NCBI GenBank assembly: GCA_031267485.1
Contig: JAIRYY010000093.1
Coordinates: 1-6,232, forward strand
Reading direction: 5' to 3'
From: Tannerella sp.
GTDB taxonomy: Bacteria; Bacteroidota; Bacteroidia; Bacteroidales; Tannerellaceae
Length of the DNA stretch: 6,232 nucleotides
The notes beneath the pieces are model-generated. The model was not told the DNA's origin. It did no database searches and was given only the letters and a program-made list of their open reading frames with translations. The translations under genes and the position numbers were made by a program. Shown in pieces: positions 1 to 6,020 of this stretch. How positions within the stretch are numbered: position 1 is the stretch's first letter; each line of letters opens with the position of its first letter.

Positions 1-173
1 TTCAGCAGGGGAATCTCCGGTATCAGTTCGCCCGGCTGATACGTCAGGCTGACTATCCGCTGGTTCTTTTCCAGCGGCAGCATGCTGTTGAGCAGACTCA
101 TGCACAGATGTTCATGTTCGCCGAAGATGCGCTTGAACGTCAGGTCGTTTTTTGGGTCAAGATAATGTATCAT
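1..173 (-). CDS. Rpn-family recombination-promoting nuclease / putative transposase, N-terminal part (cut by window edge)
   Basis: Reading the minus strand from the ATG at 173-171 gives an open frame of 57 codons that runs off the left edge, so the C-terminal part is not visible. The N-terminus reads MIHYLDPKNDLTFKRIFGEH and continues through a segment rich in Leu and Asn to PGELIPEIPLLK at the edge. The YLDPKND-x-x-FK-x-x-FG opening is the hallmark of the Rpn / PD-(D/E)XK-nuclease-family transposase group (PF12784, TIGR01784), which is very common and often multicopy in Bacteroidales. Members usually have about 250-320 residues. Known relatives are DNA endonucleases that raise RecA-independent recombination, and the 'transposase' label is historical. 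The active-site Asp and E-x-K residues would lie beyond the edge, so activity cannot be judged. The family motif begins a few residues after this ATG, which supports the start. Family assignment is from recognised motifs; function in this strain is inference. Confidence 0.82.
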   Translation of the reverse strand, partial: MIHYLDPKNDLTFKRIFGEHEHLCMSLLNSMLPLEKNQRIVSLTYQPGELIPEIPLL

Positions 174-201
174 CGTTTACAGTATTTAGAAATTACGCGG
201 G

Positions 202-209
202 CAAATATA
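202..209 (-). promoter_or_regulatory. Possible -7 element (TATATTTG) for the Rpn-family gene
   Basis: On the minus strand the octamer TATATTTG matches the Bacteroidetes -7 consensus TAnnTTTG. It ends 28 nt before the ATG at 173, so transcription would start near 195 and leave a leader of about 20-25 nt. No good -33 TTTG lies at the expected distance: a TTTG is present at 225-222, but only 12 nt separates it from the octamer. The call therefore rests on the -7 box and its position alone. Confidence 0.35.
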
Positions 210-358
210 CGGAGATTTATTCAAATGCATAACCGTCGCCGCCCGATTTATCATCCGGCACAGCGTTTTTTGCCAATTATACTTCGCGCGGCTCAAGCAG
301 TGAGAGAAGGGGCTGTCTCAAAAGCACGCAAATGGCGCAGACCGGACGGATTAGACGA

Positions 359-392
359 AACGCAGACTGTCAGCTAACTGACAATCTGCGTT
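359..392. repeat. Imperfect inverted repeat / hairpin, 14 paired positions, 4-nt loop
   Basis: AACGCAGA (359-366) pairs with TCTGCGTT (385-392), and TGTCAG (368-373) pairs with CTGACA (378-383). A single C/A mismatch separates the two stems and the loop is CTAA. Neither side is followed by a clear T-tract, so it does not look like a classical intrinsic terminator, and no gene enters it from either side. It could be a remnant of a small mobile or REP-like element, a protein-binding site or a structured part of a transcript. The pairing is read directly; any role is inference. Confidence 0.6.
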
Positions 393-451
393 CATCTATA
401 AAATCTGCGTTATCTTCATCGTTCATCGTTAAATTCGTTCATCGTTAAACT
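383..451. repeat. Cluster of short direct repeats (AATCTGCGTT x2; 16-bp tandem x2)
   Basis: AATCTGCGTT occurs at 383-392 and again at 402-411, 19 bp apart; the first copy is also the right arm of the preceding hairpin. It is followed by a tandem duplication of the 16-bp unit CGTTCATCGTTAAATT (420-435) and CGTTCATCGTTAAACT (436-451), which differ at one position. The second unit contains ATCGTTAA (441-448), which is inverted as TTAACGAT at 468-475. The units are too short, too few and too closely packed for CRISPR. Tandem slippage or decay of an inserted element would explain them. Confidence 0.6.
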
Positions 452-511
452 CGCAATTGCCGTAAAATTAACGATTCATTTCGGGCGCCGAAAAAAAAAT
501 GCCGCCGCGTA

Positions 512-543
512 TTTTCTGTTGTGCTCAAGATGTATTACATTTG
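512..543 (+). promoter_or_regulatory. Probable proC promoter (Bacteroidetes -33/-7 type)
   Basis: TACATTTG at 536-543 matches the Bacteroidetes -7 consensus TAnnTTTG exactly. Twenty bases upstream, TTTT at 512-515 fits the usual place of the -33 TTTG with one mismatch. Transcription would begin near 550, giving a leader of about 23 nt before the ATG at 573. This also argues against the in-frame upstream ATG at 519, which would lie before the transcript start. The match is seen in the sequence; promoter activity is inferred. Confidence 0.5.
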
Positions 544-572
544 CCGGCGATTCAATTAAAATTATTTATCAA

Positions 573-1376
573 ATGAAAATAGCAATCATAGGTGCGGGAA
601 ATATAGGCGGCGCCATCGCGCGCGGATTGGGGAGCGGCAGTATCATCAACCCCTCGGACATTTACTGTTCCGACCGCTCTCAGGAGATACTGGACAGGAT
701 AAGCCGGGTGAACGGCGATATCCGCACGACGGCGGATAACACCGTGGCCGTCAGGGATGCGGACATCGTCATCGTTGCCGTGAAACCCTGGTTCGTCGAA
801 TCCGTCATAAGCGAGATTAAACCGTTTCTCTCCTACGGGAAACAGATTTTCGTGTCCATCGCGGCTGGGGTCGGGTTCGCCCGCCTGTGCGAATACCTGA
901 AAAAGGACGGCGACGGGATACCCGCCATCTTCAGAATCATACCCAACACGGCTATCGAGGCGAAGGAAAGCGTGAATATCATTTCCGCGTACAATGCGAC
1001 GCCGGAACAGACGACTATGATAAAAAACGTGTTCGACGGACTGGGACTGACCGTCATCGTCGAGGAACGCCTCATGAACGCGGGCATGGCGCTTGCCTCG
1101 TGCGGCATCGCATACGCTTTCAGGTACATACGGGCGGCGGTCGAGGGGGCGGTGGAACTCGGGCTGACCCCCGAACTGGCTAAGAAAATAGAGATGCAGA
1201 CGCTCCGGGGCGCCGTCGCGCTGCTCGAAATGAACAACAGTCATCCCGAAGCCGAGATTGACAGGGTGACGACCCCCGGCGGAATTACAATCCGGGGACT
1301 GAACGCGATGGAGGAGGCCGGCTTCACCATTGCCGTCATAAAAGGCCTCAAAGCCTCCGCGCTTAAAGACGGTTAG
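573..1376 (+). CDS. proC: Pyrroline-5-carboxylate reductase
   Basis: This 267-residue enzyme reduces 1-pyrroline-5-carboxylate to L-proline with NAD(P)H, the last step of proline synthesis, in the cytoplasm. The N-terminal Rossmann fold is clear: MKIAIIGAGNIGGAIARGL with the GxGxxG turn at residues 7-12, then VAVKP (68-72), which is typical of the family. The conserved IIPNTA lies at 122-127. The C-terminal dimerisation domain carries the P5CR signature around VTTPGGITIRGLNAMEEAG (232-250). The length is normal for the family (about 260-280). Where many orthologues have a GSGPAY stretch, this one reads ASCGIAY (175-181), which I believe is usual in Bacteroidales. The frame is open up to an ATG at 519, but 573 is chosen because the fold starts there and the promoter candidate places the transcript start near 550. 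proC stands as a single gene, divergent from the Rpn gene, with hairpins immediately downstream. Confidence 0.95.
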   Translation: MKIAIIGAGNIGGAIARGLGSGSIINPSDIYCSDRSQEILDRISRVNGDIRTTADNTVAVRDADIVIVAVKPWFVESVISEIKPFLSYGKQIFVSIAAGVGFARLCEYLKKDGDGIPAIFRIIPNTAIEAKESVNIISAYNATPEQTTMIKNVFDGLGLTVIVEERLMNAGMALASCGIAYAFRYIRAAVEGAVELGLTPELAKKIEMQTLRGAVALLEMNNSHPEAEIDRVTTPGGITIRGLNAMEEAGFTIAVIKGLKASALKDG

Positions 1377-1383
1377 CTTCCGG

Positions 1384-1419
1384 TTTCCGCCGTCCGGCGC
1401 GCGCGGGCGAAAGCGGAAA
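1384..1419 (+). terminator. Strong hairpin just after proC; possible transcript end
   Basis: Seven bases after the proC stop, TTTCCGC (1384-1390) pairs with GCGGAAA (1413-1419). Inside it CGTCCG (1391-1396) pairs with CGGGCG (1404-1409), with one G-U pair, a 7-nt loop and a 3-nt A bulge on the right side. This gives 13 pairs, mostly G-C. An A-tract follows rather than a T-tract, so intrinsic termination in the plus direction is not certain; the structure may instead protect the 3' end of the mRNA. Confidence 0.4.
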
Positions 1420-1422
1420 AAA

Positions 1423-1436
1423 AACGGCCTGCCGTT
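1423..1436. other. Small hairpin beside an A8 tract; terminator-like only on the minus strand
   Basis: AACGG (1423-1427) and CCGTT (1432-1436) form a 5-bp stem with loop CCTG. On the minus strand the hairpin runs into a tract of eight T (1424-1417), the layout of an intrinsic terminator for leftward transcripts. No leftward gene is seen to its right in the window, so it may only block antisense transcription or be coincidental. On the plus strand it is followed by AAACTTTTC, a poor U-tract. Confidence 0.3.
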
Positions 1437-1486
1437 AAACTTTTCACACTCCGCGCTGTCTTTTCCCGTAACAAAATTCAATTTTT

Positions 1487-4339
1487 ATGACACACGGAAA
1501 TCGATTGGTTTTAACAGGTATCAGTTTTCTCACCCTATTATCGCTGCCCCTGAGAGCGCAGCAGAACAAAGTGGAAATAAAAGGCGCCGTCGTCGAAAAA
1601 AACGGCCGCGAACCCGTCGAAGCGGCAACCGTCCGCCTTTTGTCGGGAATGGACAGCACGATGAAAGCCGGAACCGCCAGCGGCAGCGACGGACGGTTTT
1701 CGCTGCGAAACATCCTCCCCGGAACGTACCTCCTTCACGTCACCTGCATCGGATTCGAGCCGGTCTACCAGCCGCTGAGAATAACCGGGCGCTCGAGCAG
1801 TATCGACGTCGGGGAGATTGAAATGGACGAGAACAGCATACTCCTCGGCGAAGCGGTCGTCACGGCCAAAGCCGTCGAGGTCACGGTCAGGGACGATACC
1901 GTCGAATACAACGCCGATTCCTACAAGCTGGCGGAGGGTTCCATGCTCGAAGACCTGCTGAAGAAGATGCCCGGCGTGGAGGTCGGCAGCGACGGCGCCG
2001 TGACGGTCAACGGCAAACAGATAAAGAAAGTCCTGGTCGACGGGAAGGAATTTTTCTCCGATGACCCGAAAGTGGCGACAAAGAATCTTCCGGCGCGAAT
2101 GGTCGAAAAAGTCCAGACCTACGACCGGAGAAGCGACATGGCGATGATGACCGGTTTTGACGACGGCGACGAGGAAGCGGTCATCAACCTGACCGTCCGT
2201 CCGGGCATGAAAGAGGGCTGGTTCGGAAACGCTTTCGCCGGATATGGCAGCCGCGGGCGCTACGAGGGCAATTTCATGACGAACAGATTCCTGAACAGCG
2301 ACCAGTTCTCGCTCATCGGAGGGATAAACAACACGAACAATATGGGATTCTCCGACCTCGCATCCTCCATGTTCAGCGGCATGGGCGGAGGCGGGCGGCG
2401 CGGCATGGGTGGCTTCGGAGCCGGCAACGGCATCACCCAGTCCGGCAACATCGGCACCAATTTCAGCAAGGACTTTAGCCCGAAACTTACAGTCGGAGGA
2501 AACGTGCGCTATTCCCATTCCGACAACGACGCCGAAAGCGAAAACGAAACGGAAAACATCCTGCCCTCCGGGAATACCTATGATTTCGACAAATCCAGGT
2601 CAAACACGGTCAACGACAATGTCGGGCTCAATATGCGCCTGACGTGGAAACCGGACACGCTGACACAGATTATTTTCAGCCCGGACATCTCTTACAGCAG
2701 AACGGAGCAGAACGAAACGAGCGACTCCCGCACGCTGAACAGCCTGTCGGATTCCGTCAACGCGGTGACGTCCGACGCCCGTTCGAAGGGCGACGGATAC
2801 AGCGTCCTCGGACGGCTCGAGGCAAGCCGCAAACTCAACAGCAGAGGCCGCGTGCTGAGCGTTTCCCTGTCGGGAGGCGCAAACAGCACGGTAAACGACA
2901 GCTACAATCATTCGCTGACGAGGTTCTTCCTCTCGCCCGGACTTGCCGACGACCTGATAGACCAGCAGATAGACTACGACAATACCGGCCACAGTTACCG
3001 CGGATTCGTCTCCTGGGTCGAACCCGTCGGACGTAACAACTTTATCCAGTTCGCCTACAGCTACAGCGCCAACAGGCGCGAAGCGCTGAAAAATGCGTTC
3101 GTCCCCGACAGCGACGGCCATTACAGCGTGCTCGACTCGACGTACAGCCAGAGTTCCCGCAACGAATCCGCCGACCAGCGCGCAAGCGTCGCCTTCAAGG
3201 CGCAGCGCAGTCATTACAACTACACGGTCGGCTTCAACGTCGACCCGTCGCATGCGAAAACGGAAACTTTCGTCGGCGACGAAGTCCTGTACTCCTCAAG
3301 CCGCAGCGTCGTCAACTATTCCCCGACGATACAGTTCAACTACCTCCCGTCGCGCCAGAAAAACCTCCGAATTGATTACGAGGGCAGCACGAGCCAGCCG
3401 ACAATGCAACAGCTGCAGCCGGTGGAAGACGTGTCCGACCCGCTGAACACAACCGTCGGCAACCCCGACCTCAAACCGGTGTACACGAACAACCTCCGCA
3501 TGCGCTTCCAAAATTTCGCGCCCGAAAAACAGGCGGCTTTCATGATTATGGCCAATGCCGGTTACGTCGTGAACGACGTCGTGAACTACACAACGAACGA
3601 CCCGGCCACCGGCAGAAGACGCACCACTTACCGAAACATCAACGGCAATTACAACGGCAACGCACGCATCATACTGAACACGCCGCTGAAGAACAGGAAA
3701 TTATCGGTGAACAGCATGGCTTTCCTAATGTATGCAAATACAAACAGCTATATCAATGCGGAAAAAAACACAAACCGGGACATGCAGCTCCAGGAACGCC
3801 TCACCCTTAACTACCGTTCCGACATTGCCGATTTCGGGCTGAACGGTAACTTCTCCTTCCGGCGCACGGAAAATTCGCTGAAAGGACAGAGCGACCTGAA
3901 TACATACACCTATGGCGGCGGAGCAAATACCGTCCTCTACCTGCCCCGCGAATTTAAGCTGGAAAGCGACCTGACATACTCCACAAACGCGGGCTATTCC
4001 GCCGGATACGAACAGAACGAATGGCTGTGGAACGCCTCTTTCTCCAAAAGCTTCCTCCGGGGAAACGCCGCCACCCTGCGCTTCAAGATATACGACATCC
4101 TCCGGCAGCGCAGCAATATCACCTATACCGCCACATCCGGCTACACGCGCTATTCGGAATTTAACACCCTGAACAGCTATTTCATGTTCCACTTCATCTA
4201 TCGTTTCAGCATATTCAAAGGCGGCGCAAGCATGTCCGACATGCAGCGCGGCCCCGGACAGGGAAGGCCGGGAGACGGCCAGGGAAGACCGGGCGGAGGG
4301 CCCGGAGGAACAGGCGGTCCGGGAGGAATGCCGTTTTAG
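1487..4339 (+). CDS. Outer-membrane beta-barrel protein, TonB-dependent-receptor-like (OMP_b-brl_3 type)
   Basis: 950 residues. An N-terminal Sec signal (about 1-24, hydrophobic LTGISFLTLLSLPL, likely cut RA|QQ) is followed by a carboxypeptidase-regulatory-like beta-sandwich (about 28-98: IKGAVV, DGRFSLRNILPGTYLLHV). LLGEAVVTAK (119-128) then leads into a plug-like domain (about 138-240) with LEDLLKKMPGVEV, VNGKQIKKVLVDGKEFF and the DDPKVATKNLPA stretch. The rest to about 910 is a barrel with alternating aromatic strands and Asn/Ser/Asp-rich loops. This order is typical of the Bacteroidetes outer-membrane family PF14905, related to TonB-dependent receptors; the ligand is unknown. No SusD-like partner, TonB gene or sugar enzyme adjoins it, so calling it a SusC glycan transporter would be unsupported. 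No clear TonB box was found. Oddities are a Gly/Arg-rich loop at about 298-312 and a Gly/Pro-rich tail at 921-950 after the last apparent strand. The ATG immediately precedes the signal peptide. I saw no convincing TAnnTTTG element in the 110-bp upstream gap. Confidence 0.88.
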   Translation: MTHGNRLVLTGISFLTLLSLPLRAQQNKVEIKGAVVEKNGREPVEAATVRLLSGMDSTMKAGTASGSDGRFSLRNILPGTYLLHVTCIGFEPVYQPLRITGRSSSIDVGEIEMDENSILLGEAVVTAKAVEVTVRDDTVEYNADSYKLAEGSMLEDLLKKMPGVEVGSDGAVTVNGKQIKKVLVDGKEFFSDDPKVATKNLPARMVEKVQTYDRRSDMAMMTGFDDGDEEAVINLTVRPGMKEGWFGNAFAGYGSRGRYEGNFMTNRFLNSDQFSLIGGINNTNNMGFSDLASSMFSGMGGGGRRGMGGFGAGNGITQSGNIGTNFSKDFSPKLTVGGNVRYSHSDNDAESENETENILPSGNTYDFDKSRSNTVNDNVGLNMRLTWKPDTLTQIIFSPDISYSRTEQNETSDSRTLNSLSDSVNAVTSDARSKGDGYSVLGRLEASRKLNSRGRVLSVSLSGGANSTVNDSYNHSLTRFFLSPGLADDLIDQQIDYDNTGHSYRGFVSWVEPVGRNNFIQFAYSYSANRREALKNAFVPDSDGHYSVLDSTYSQSSRNESADQRASVAFKAQRSHYNYTVGFNVDPSHAKTETFVGDEVLYSSSRSVVNYSPTIQFNYLPSRQKNLRIDYEGSTSQPTMQQLQPVEDVSDPLNTTVGNPDLKPVYTNNLRMRFQNFAPEKQAAFMIMANAGYVVNDVVNYTTNDPATGRRRTTYRNINGNYNGNARIILNTPLKNRKLSVNSMAFLMYANTNSYINAEKNTNRDMQLQERLTLNYRSDIADFGLNGNFSFRRTENSLKGQSDLNTYTYGGGANTVLYLPREFKLESDLTYSTNAGYSAGYEQNEWLWNASFSKSFLRGNAATLRFKIYDILRQRSNITYTATSGYTRYSEFNTLNSYFMFHFIYRFSIFKGGASMSDMQRGPGQGRPGDGQGRPGGGPGGTGGPGGMPF
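4259..4300 (+). repeat. Two imperfect 21-bp tandem units encoding QGRPG-type repeats
   Basis: Within the 3' end of the outer-membrane protein gene, units at 4259-4279 and 4280-4300 agree at 16 of 21 positions and both begin CAGGGAAG. They encode QGRPGDG and QGRPGGG, part of the glycine/proline-rich tail. The unit is a multiple of three, so copy-number change by slippage would keep the frame. Confidence 0.6.
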
Positions 4340-4341
4340 TT

Positions 4342-4375
4342 AAAAATCATTATGGCGGGATAAAATAATATTTTT
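4342..4375 (+). terminator. AT-rich hairpin after the outer-membrane protein gene; weak terminator candidate
   Basis: Starting three bases after the stop codon, AAAAAT (4342-4347) pairs with ATTTTT (4370-4375) and ATTAT (4349-4353) pairs with ATAAT (4365-4369), with one bulged C and an 11-nt loop containing GGCGGG. The right arm ends in five T, which would act as a U-tract. The stem is almost all A-T and so weak, but its place between a stop codon and a new promoter candidate fits a transcript end. Confidence 0.4.
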
Positions 4376-4400
4376 ATATGCTTGCGTCTGTTTTTTTTTA

Positions 4401-4408
4401 TATATTTG
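4401..4408 (+). promoter_or_regulatory. Probable -7 element (TATATTTG) for the Tat-exported oxidoreductase gene
   Basis: TATATTTG matches the Bacteroidetes -7 consensus TAnnTTTG and sits in a T-rich stretch. The best -33 candidate, CTTG at 4381-4384, is only 16 nt upstream, a little close. Transcription starting near 4415 would give a leader of about 65 nt before the ATG at 4481. It would also lie downstream of the TTG at 4382 that opens the longer frame, supporting the later start. Confidence 0.45.
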
Positions 4409-4480
4409 TGCCGTTTTGTGAGCGTATTTTTTATCCCGAAACTAATTTACTTCAATATTAACTATAAAAACATCATTACA

Positions 4481-5950
4481 ATGACAAACATTTCAAGAAG
4501 AAACTTCCTTCAGAGAAGTGCGGCAGCAGCAGCGGCTTTTACGGTTGCTCCGAGTTCCATTTTAGGTAAAAGCCATGGGTACACCGCACCGTCGGACAAG
4601 CTGAACATCGTCAGTGTCGGTATCGGAGGCATGGGTAATTCAAATCTCAAGGCCGTGGAAAAAACGGAAAACATCGTGGCGCTTTGCGACGTTGACTGGA
4701 AATATTCCAAAGGCGTATTTGACCGCCTGAGCAATGCCAAAAAATACTGGGATTACCGTAAAATGTTCGAAGAGGTGAAAGACATCGACGCCGTAATCGT
4801 TGCTACGGCCGACCATACGCACGCTATTATCGCCTCCGAAGCCATGACGCTCGGAAAACACGTGTACGTGCAGAAACCGCTGACCCACTCGGTTTACGAA
4901 TCCCGCCTGCTGACGAAGCTTGCCGCCAAACACAAAGTGGCTACCCAGATGGGGAACCAGGGAGCGTCGGAAGAGGGCGTCAATCTCGCATGCGAATGGA
5001 TATGGAACGGCGAAATCGGAGAAGTTAAAAAAGTCGAATGTGCAACCGACCGTCCGATTTGGCCGCAGGGACTGGTCACTCCCGCGAAAGCGGACAAAAT
5101 CCCGTCCACGCTGAACTGGGATTTGTTCACCGGCCCGGCCGCCGTACGTCCGTTCAACCAGATATATCATCCGTGGAACTGGCGTGGATGGTGGCCGTAC
5201 GGCACAGGCGCTCTTGGCGATATGGCCTGCCACATCATGCATCCGGTATTCAAAACGCTCAAACTCGGATACCCGACGAAAGCCCAGGGCTCGTCCACCT
5301 TATTATTAAACGACTGCGCACCGCAGGCACAGCACGTAAAACTTACGTTCCCCGCCCGCGACAACCTGGCGAAAGTGTCGTTGCCCGAAGTTGAAGTTCA
5401 CTGGTATGACGGCGGACTGATGCCCGACCGCCCGGAAGGATTCCCGCAGGGAAGAGAACTGATGCAGACCGGCGGCGGGCTTGTCATCTTCCACGGGACA
5501 AAAGACACCCTCATCTGCGGATGTTACGGACGTGAACCGTGGCTGCTTTCCGGACGCGTACCCAACGTACCGAAAGTATGCCGCCGCGTTACCCTCAGCC
5601 ACGAAATGGACTGGGTACGCGCCTGCAAGGAAAGCCCTGCAAACCGCGTCGCTTCTGCTTCCGACTTCTCCGAAGCCGGCCCGTTCAACGAAATGGTGGT
5701 CATGGGAGTATTGGCCGTACGCCTGCAGAAACTTAACAAGGAGCTTCACTGGGATGGTATAAACATGAAATTTACCAATATCGGCCCGGAAGAAAACTTC
5801 AAAATAAAGATAAGCGACGGATTTACAATCAAGGACGGTCACCCGACCTGGAATCCCAGCGAAACAGATCCGGTGAATGCACAGCAGTTCGCGGCGGAAC
5901 TGATTAATCACAAATATCGCGACGGCTGGAAACTGCCTGATATGCCATAA
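4481..5950 (+). CDS. Tat-exported Gfo/Idh/MocA-family oxidoreductase
   Basis: 489 residues. The start MTNISRRNFLQRSAAAAAAF is a textbook twin-arginine signal (S-R-R-N-F-L at 5-10, then an Ala-rich core), so the enzyme should be folded with its cofactor and exported to the periplasm. The frame is open 33 codons further upstream from a TTG at 4382, but that would bury the Tat signal, so 4481 is chosen. A Rossmann domain begins at about 40: LNIVSVGIGGMG (GxGxxG at 47-52), LCDVD (68-72) with acidic residues after strand 2, IVATADHTHA (106-115), and VYVQKPLTH (128-136). The last holds the family's conserved Lys132-Pro, with Gln in place of the usual Glu of EKP. The C-terminal domain carries WNWRGWWPYGTG and GDMACHIMH (246-254), whose Asp and His are likely catalytic. 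The family oxidises or reduces sugars and polyols with NAD(P); exported gut members include 3-keto-glycoside-forming dehydrogenases. The substrate here is unknown. A lipoprotein gene follows after 70 bp. Confidence 0.9.
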   Translation: MTNISRRNFLQRSAAAAAAFTVAPSSILGKSHGYTAPSDKLNIVSVGIGGMGNSNLKAVEKTENIVALCDVDWKYSKGVFDRLSNAKKYWDYRKMFEEVKDIDAVIVATADHTHAIIASEAMTLGKHVYVQKPLTHSVYESRLLTKLAAKHKVATQMGNQGASEEGVNLACEWIWNGEIGEVKKVECATDRPIWPQGLVTPAKADKIPSTLNWDLFTGPAAVRPFNQIYHPWNWRGWWPYGTGALGDMACHIMHPVFKTLKLGYPTKAQGSSTLLLNDCAPQAQHVKLTFPARDNLAKVSLPEVEVHWYDGGLMPDRPEGFPQGRELMQTGGGLVIFHGTKDTLICGCYGREPWLLSGRVPNVPKVCRRVTLSHEMDWVRACKESPANRVASASDFSEAGPFNEMVVMGVLAVRLQKLNKELHWDGINMKFTNIGPEENFKIKISDGFTIKDGHPTWNPSETDPVNAQQFAAELINHKYRDGWKLPDMP

Positions 5951-5964
5951 AAAAAAGTGAAAAT

Positions 5965-5990
5965 GAAACGGGCGTTCCAGCGCCCGCTTC
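5965..5990 (+). terminator. GC-rich hairpin between oxidoreductase and lipoprotein genes; weak terminator or attenuator
   Basis: CGGGCG (5969-5974) pairs with CGCCCG (5981-5986) around a 6-nt loop. Beyond an A/C mismatch, GAA (5965-5967) pairs with TTC (5988-5990), extending the stem. It is followed by the pyrimidine-rich TCTGTCTT rather than a pure T-run, so termination may be partial, or the hairpin may stabilise the upstream mRNA. No TAnnTTTG promoter element is visible between it and the next ATG, which favours read-through into the lipoprotein gene. Confidence 0.4.
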
Positions 5991-6020
5991 TCTGTCTTAA
6001 CTCAAAAAATAATTAACAGT

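Larger units (their letters stand above)
174..572. other. Divergent intergenic region (about 400 bp) with hairpin and short repeats
   Basis: This stretch separates the leftward Rpn-family gene from rightward proC. I see no credible gene in it. The 89-codon frame at 108-377 mostly overlaps the Rpn reading frame antisense and has no recognisable domain. What it holds, left to right: a -7-like box for the Rpn gene; a string resembling an insertion-sequence end (309-324); an imperfect 14-bp hairpin (359-392); two copies of AATCTGCGTT (383-392 and 402-411); a 16-bp tandem direct repeat (420-451); an 8-bp inverted repeat (441-448 with 468-475); a small TTTCGG/CCGAAA palindrome (479-493) leading into nine A residues (491-499); and the proC promoter candidate. 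The middle is AT-richer than the flanking genes. Confidence 0.7.

Noticed and set aside
108..377. 89-codon plus-strand frame at the left edge
   Set aside because: Its first part is antisense to the Rpn-family gene and the rest runs through the intergenic region and ends in a hairpin loop. No domain or signal was seen in it.
383..451. Short repeats as a CRISPR array
   Set aside because: Units of 10 and 16 bp, two copies each, are tandem or nearly so, with no uniform spacers and no cas genes in view.
479..493. TTTCGG-GCG-CCGAAA palindrome next to nine A as a terminator
   Set aside because: No gene enters it from either direction that would need ending, the loop is only 3 nt, and no T-tract follows it on either strand in the right orientation.
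519..572. Upstream in-frame ATG giving an 18-residue N-terminal extension of proC
   Set aside because: The enzyme fold begins exactly at MKIAIIGAGNIGG (573), and the likely -7 box at 536-543 lies downstream of 519.
552..1481. 309-codon open frame on the minus strand covering proC
   Set aside because: It is an antisense shadow of a clear proC gene in GC-rich coding DNA. The translation is rich in Arg, Gly, Asp and His with no recognisable domain.
1538..2518. 326-codon open frame on the minus strand within the outer-membrane protein gene
   Set aside because: Antisense to a well-supported gene with recognisable domains. It arises from the codon bias of the real frame and has no motif of its own.
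2600..3253. 217-codon minus-strand frame in the barrel region
   Set aside because: Same reason: compositional shadow with low-complexity Val/Ala/Arg content and no promoter-like signal or domain.
4382..4480. Upstream TTG start giving a 33-residue hydrophobic extension of the oxidoreductase
   Set aside because: The extension would precede a normal Tat signal, starts at a rare codon, is encoded by a T-rich leader and overlaps the promoter candidate at 4401-4408.
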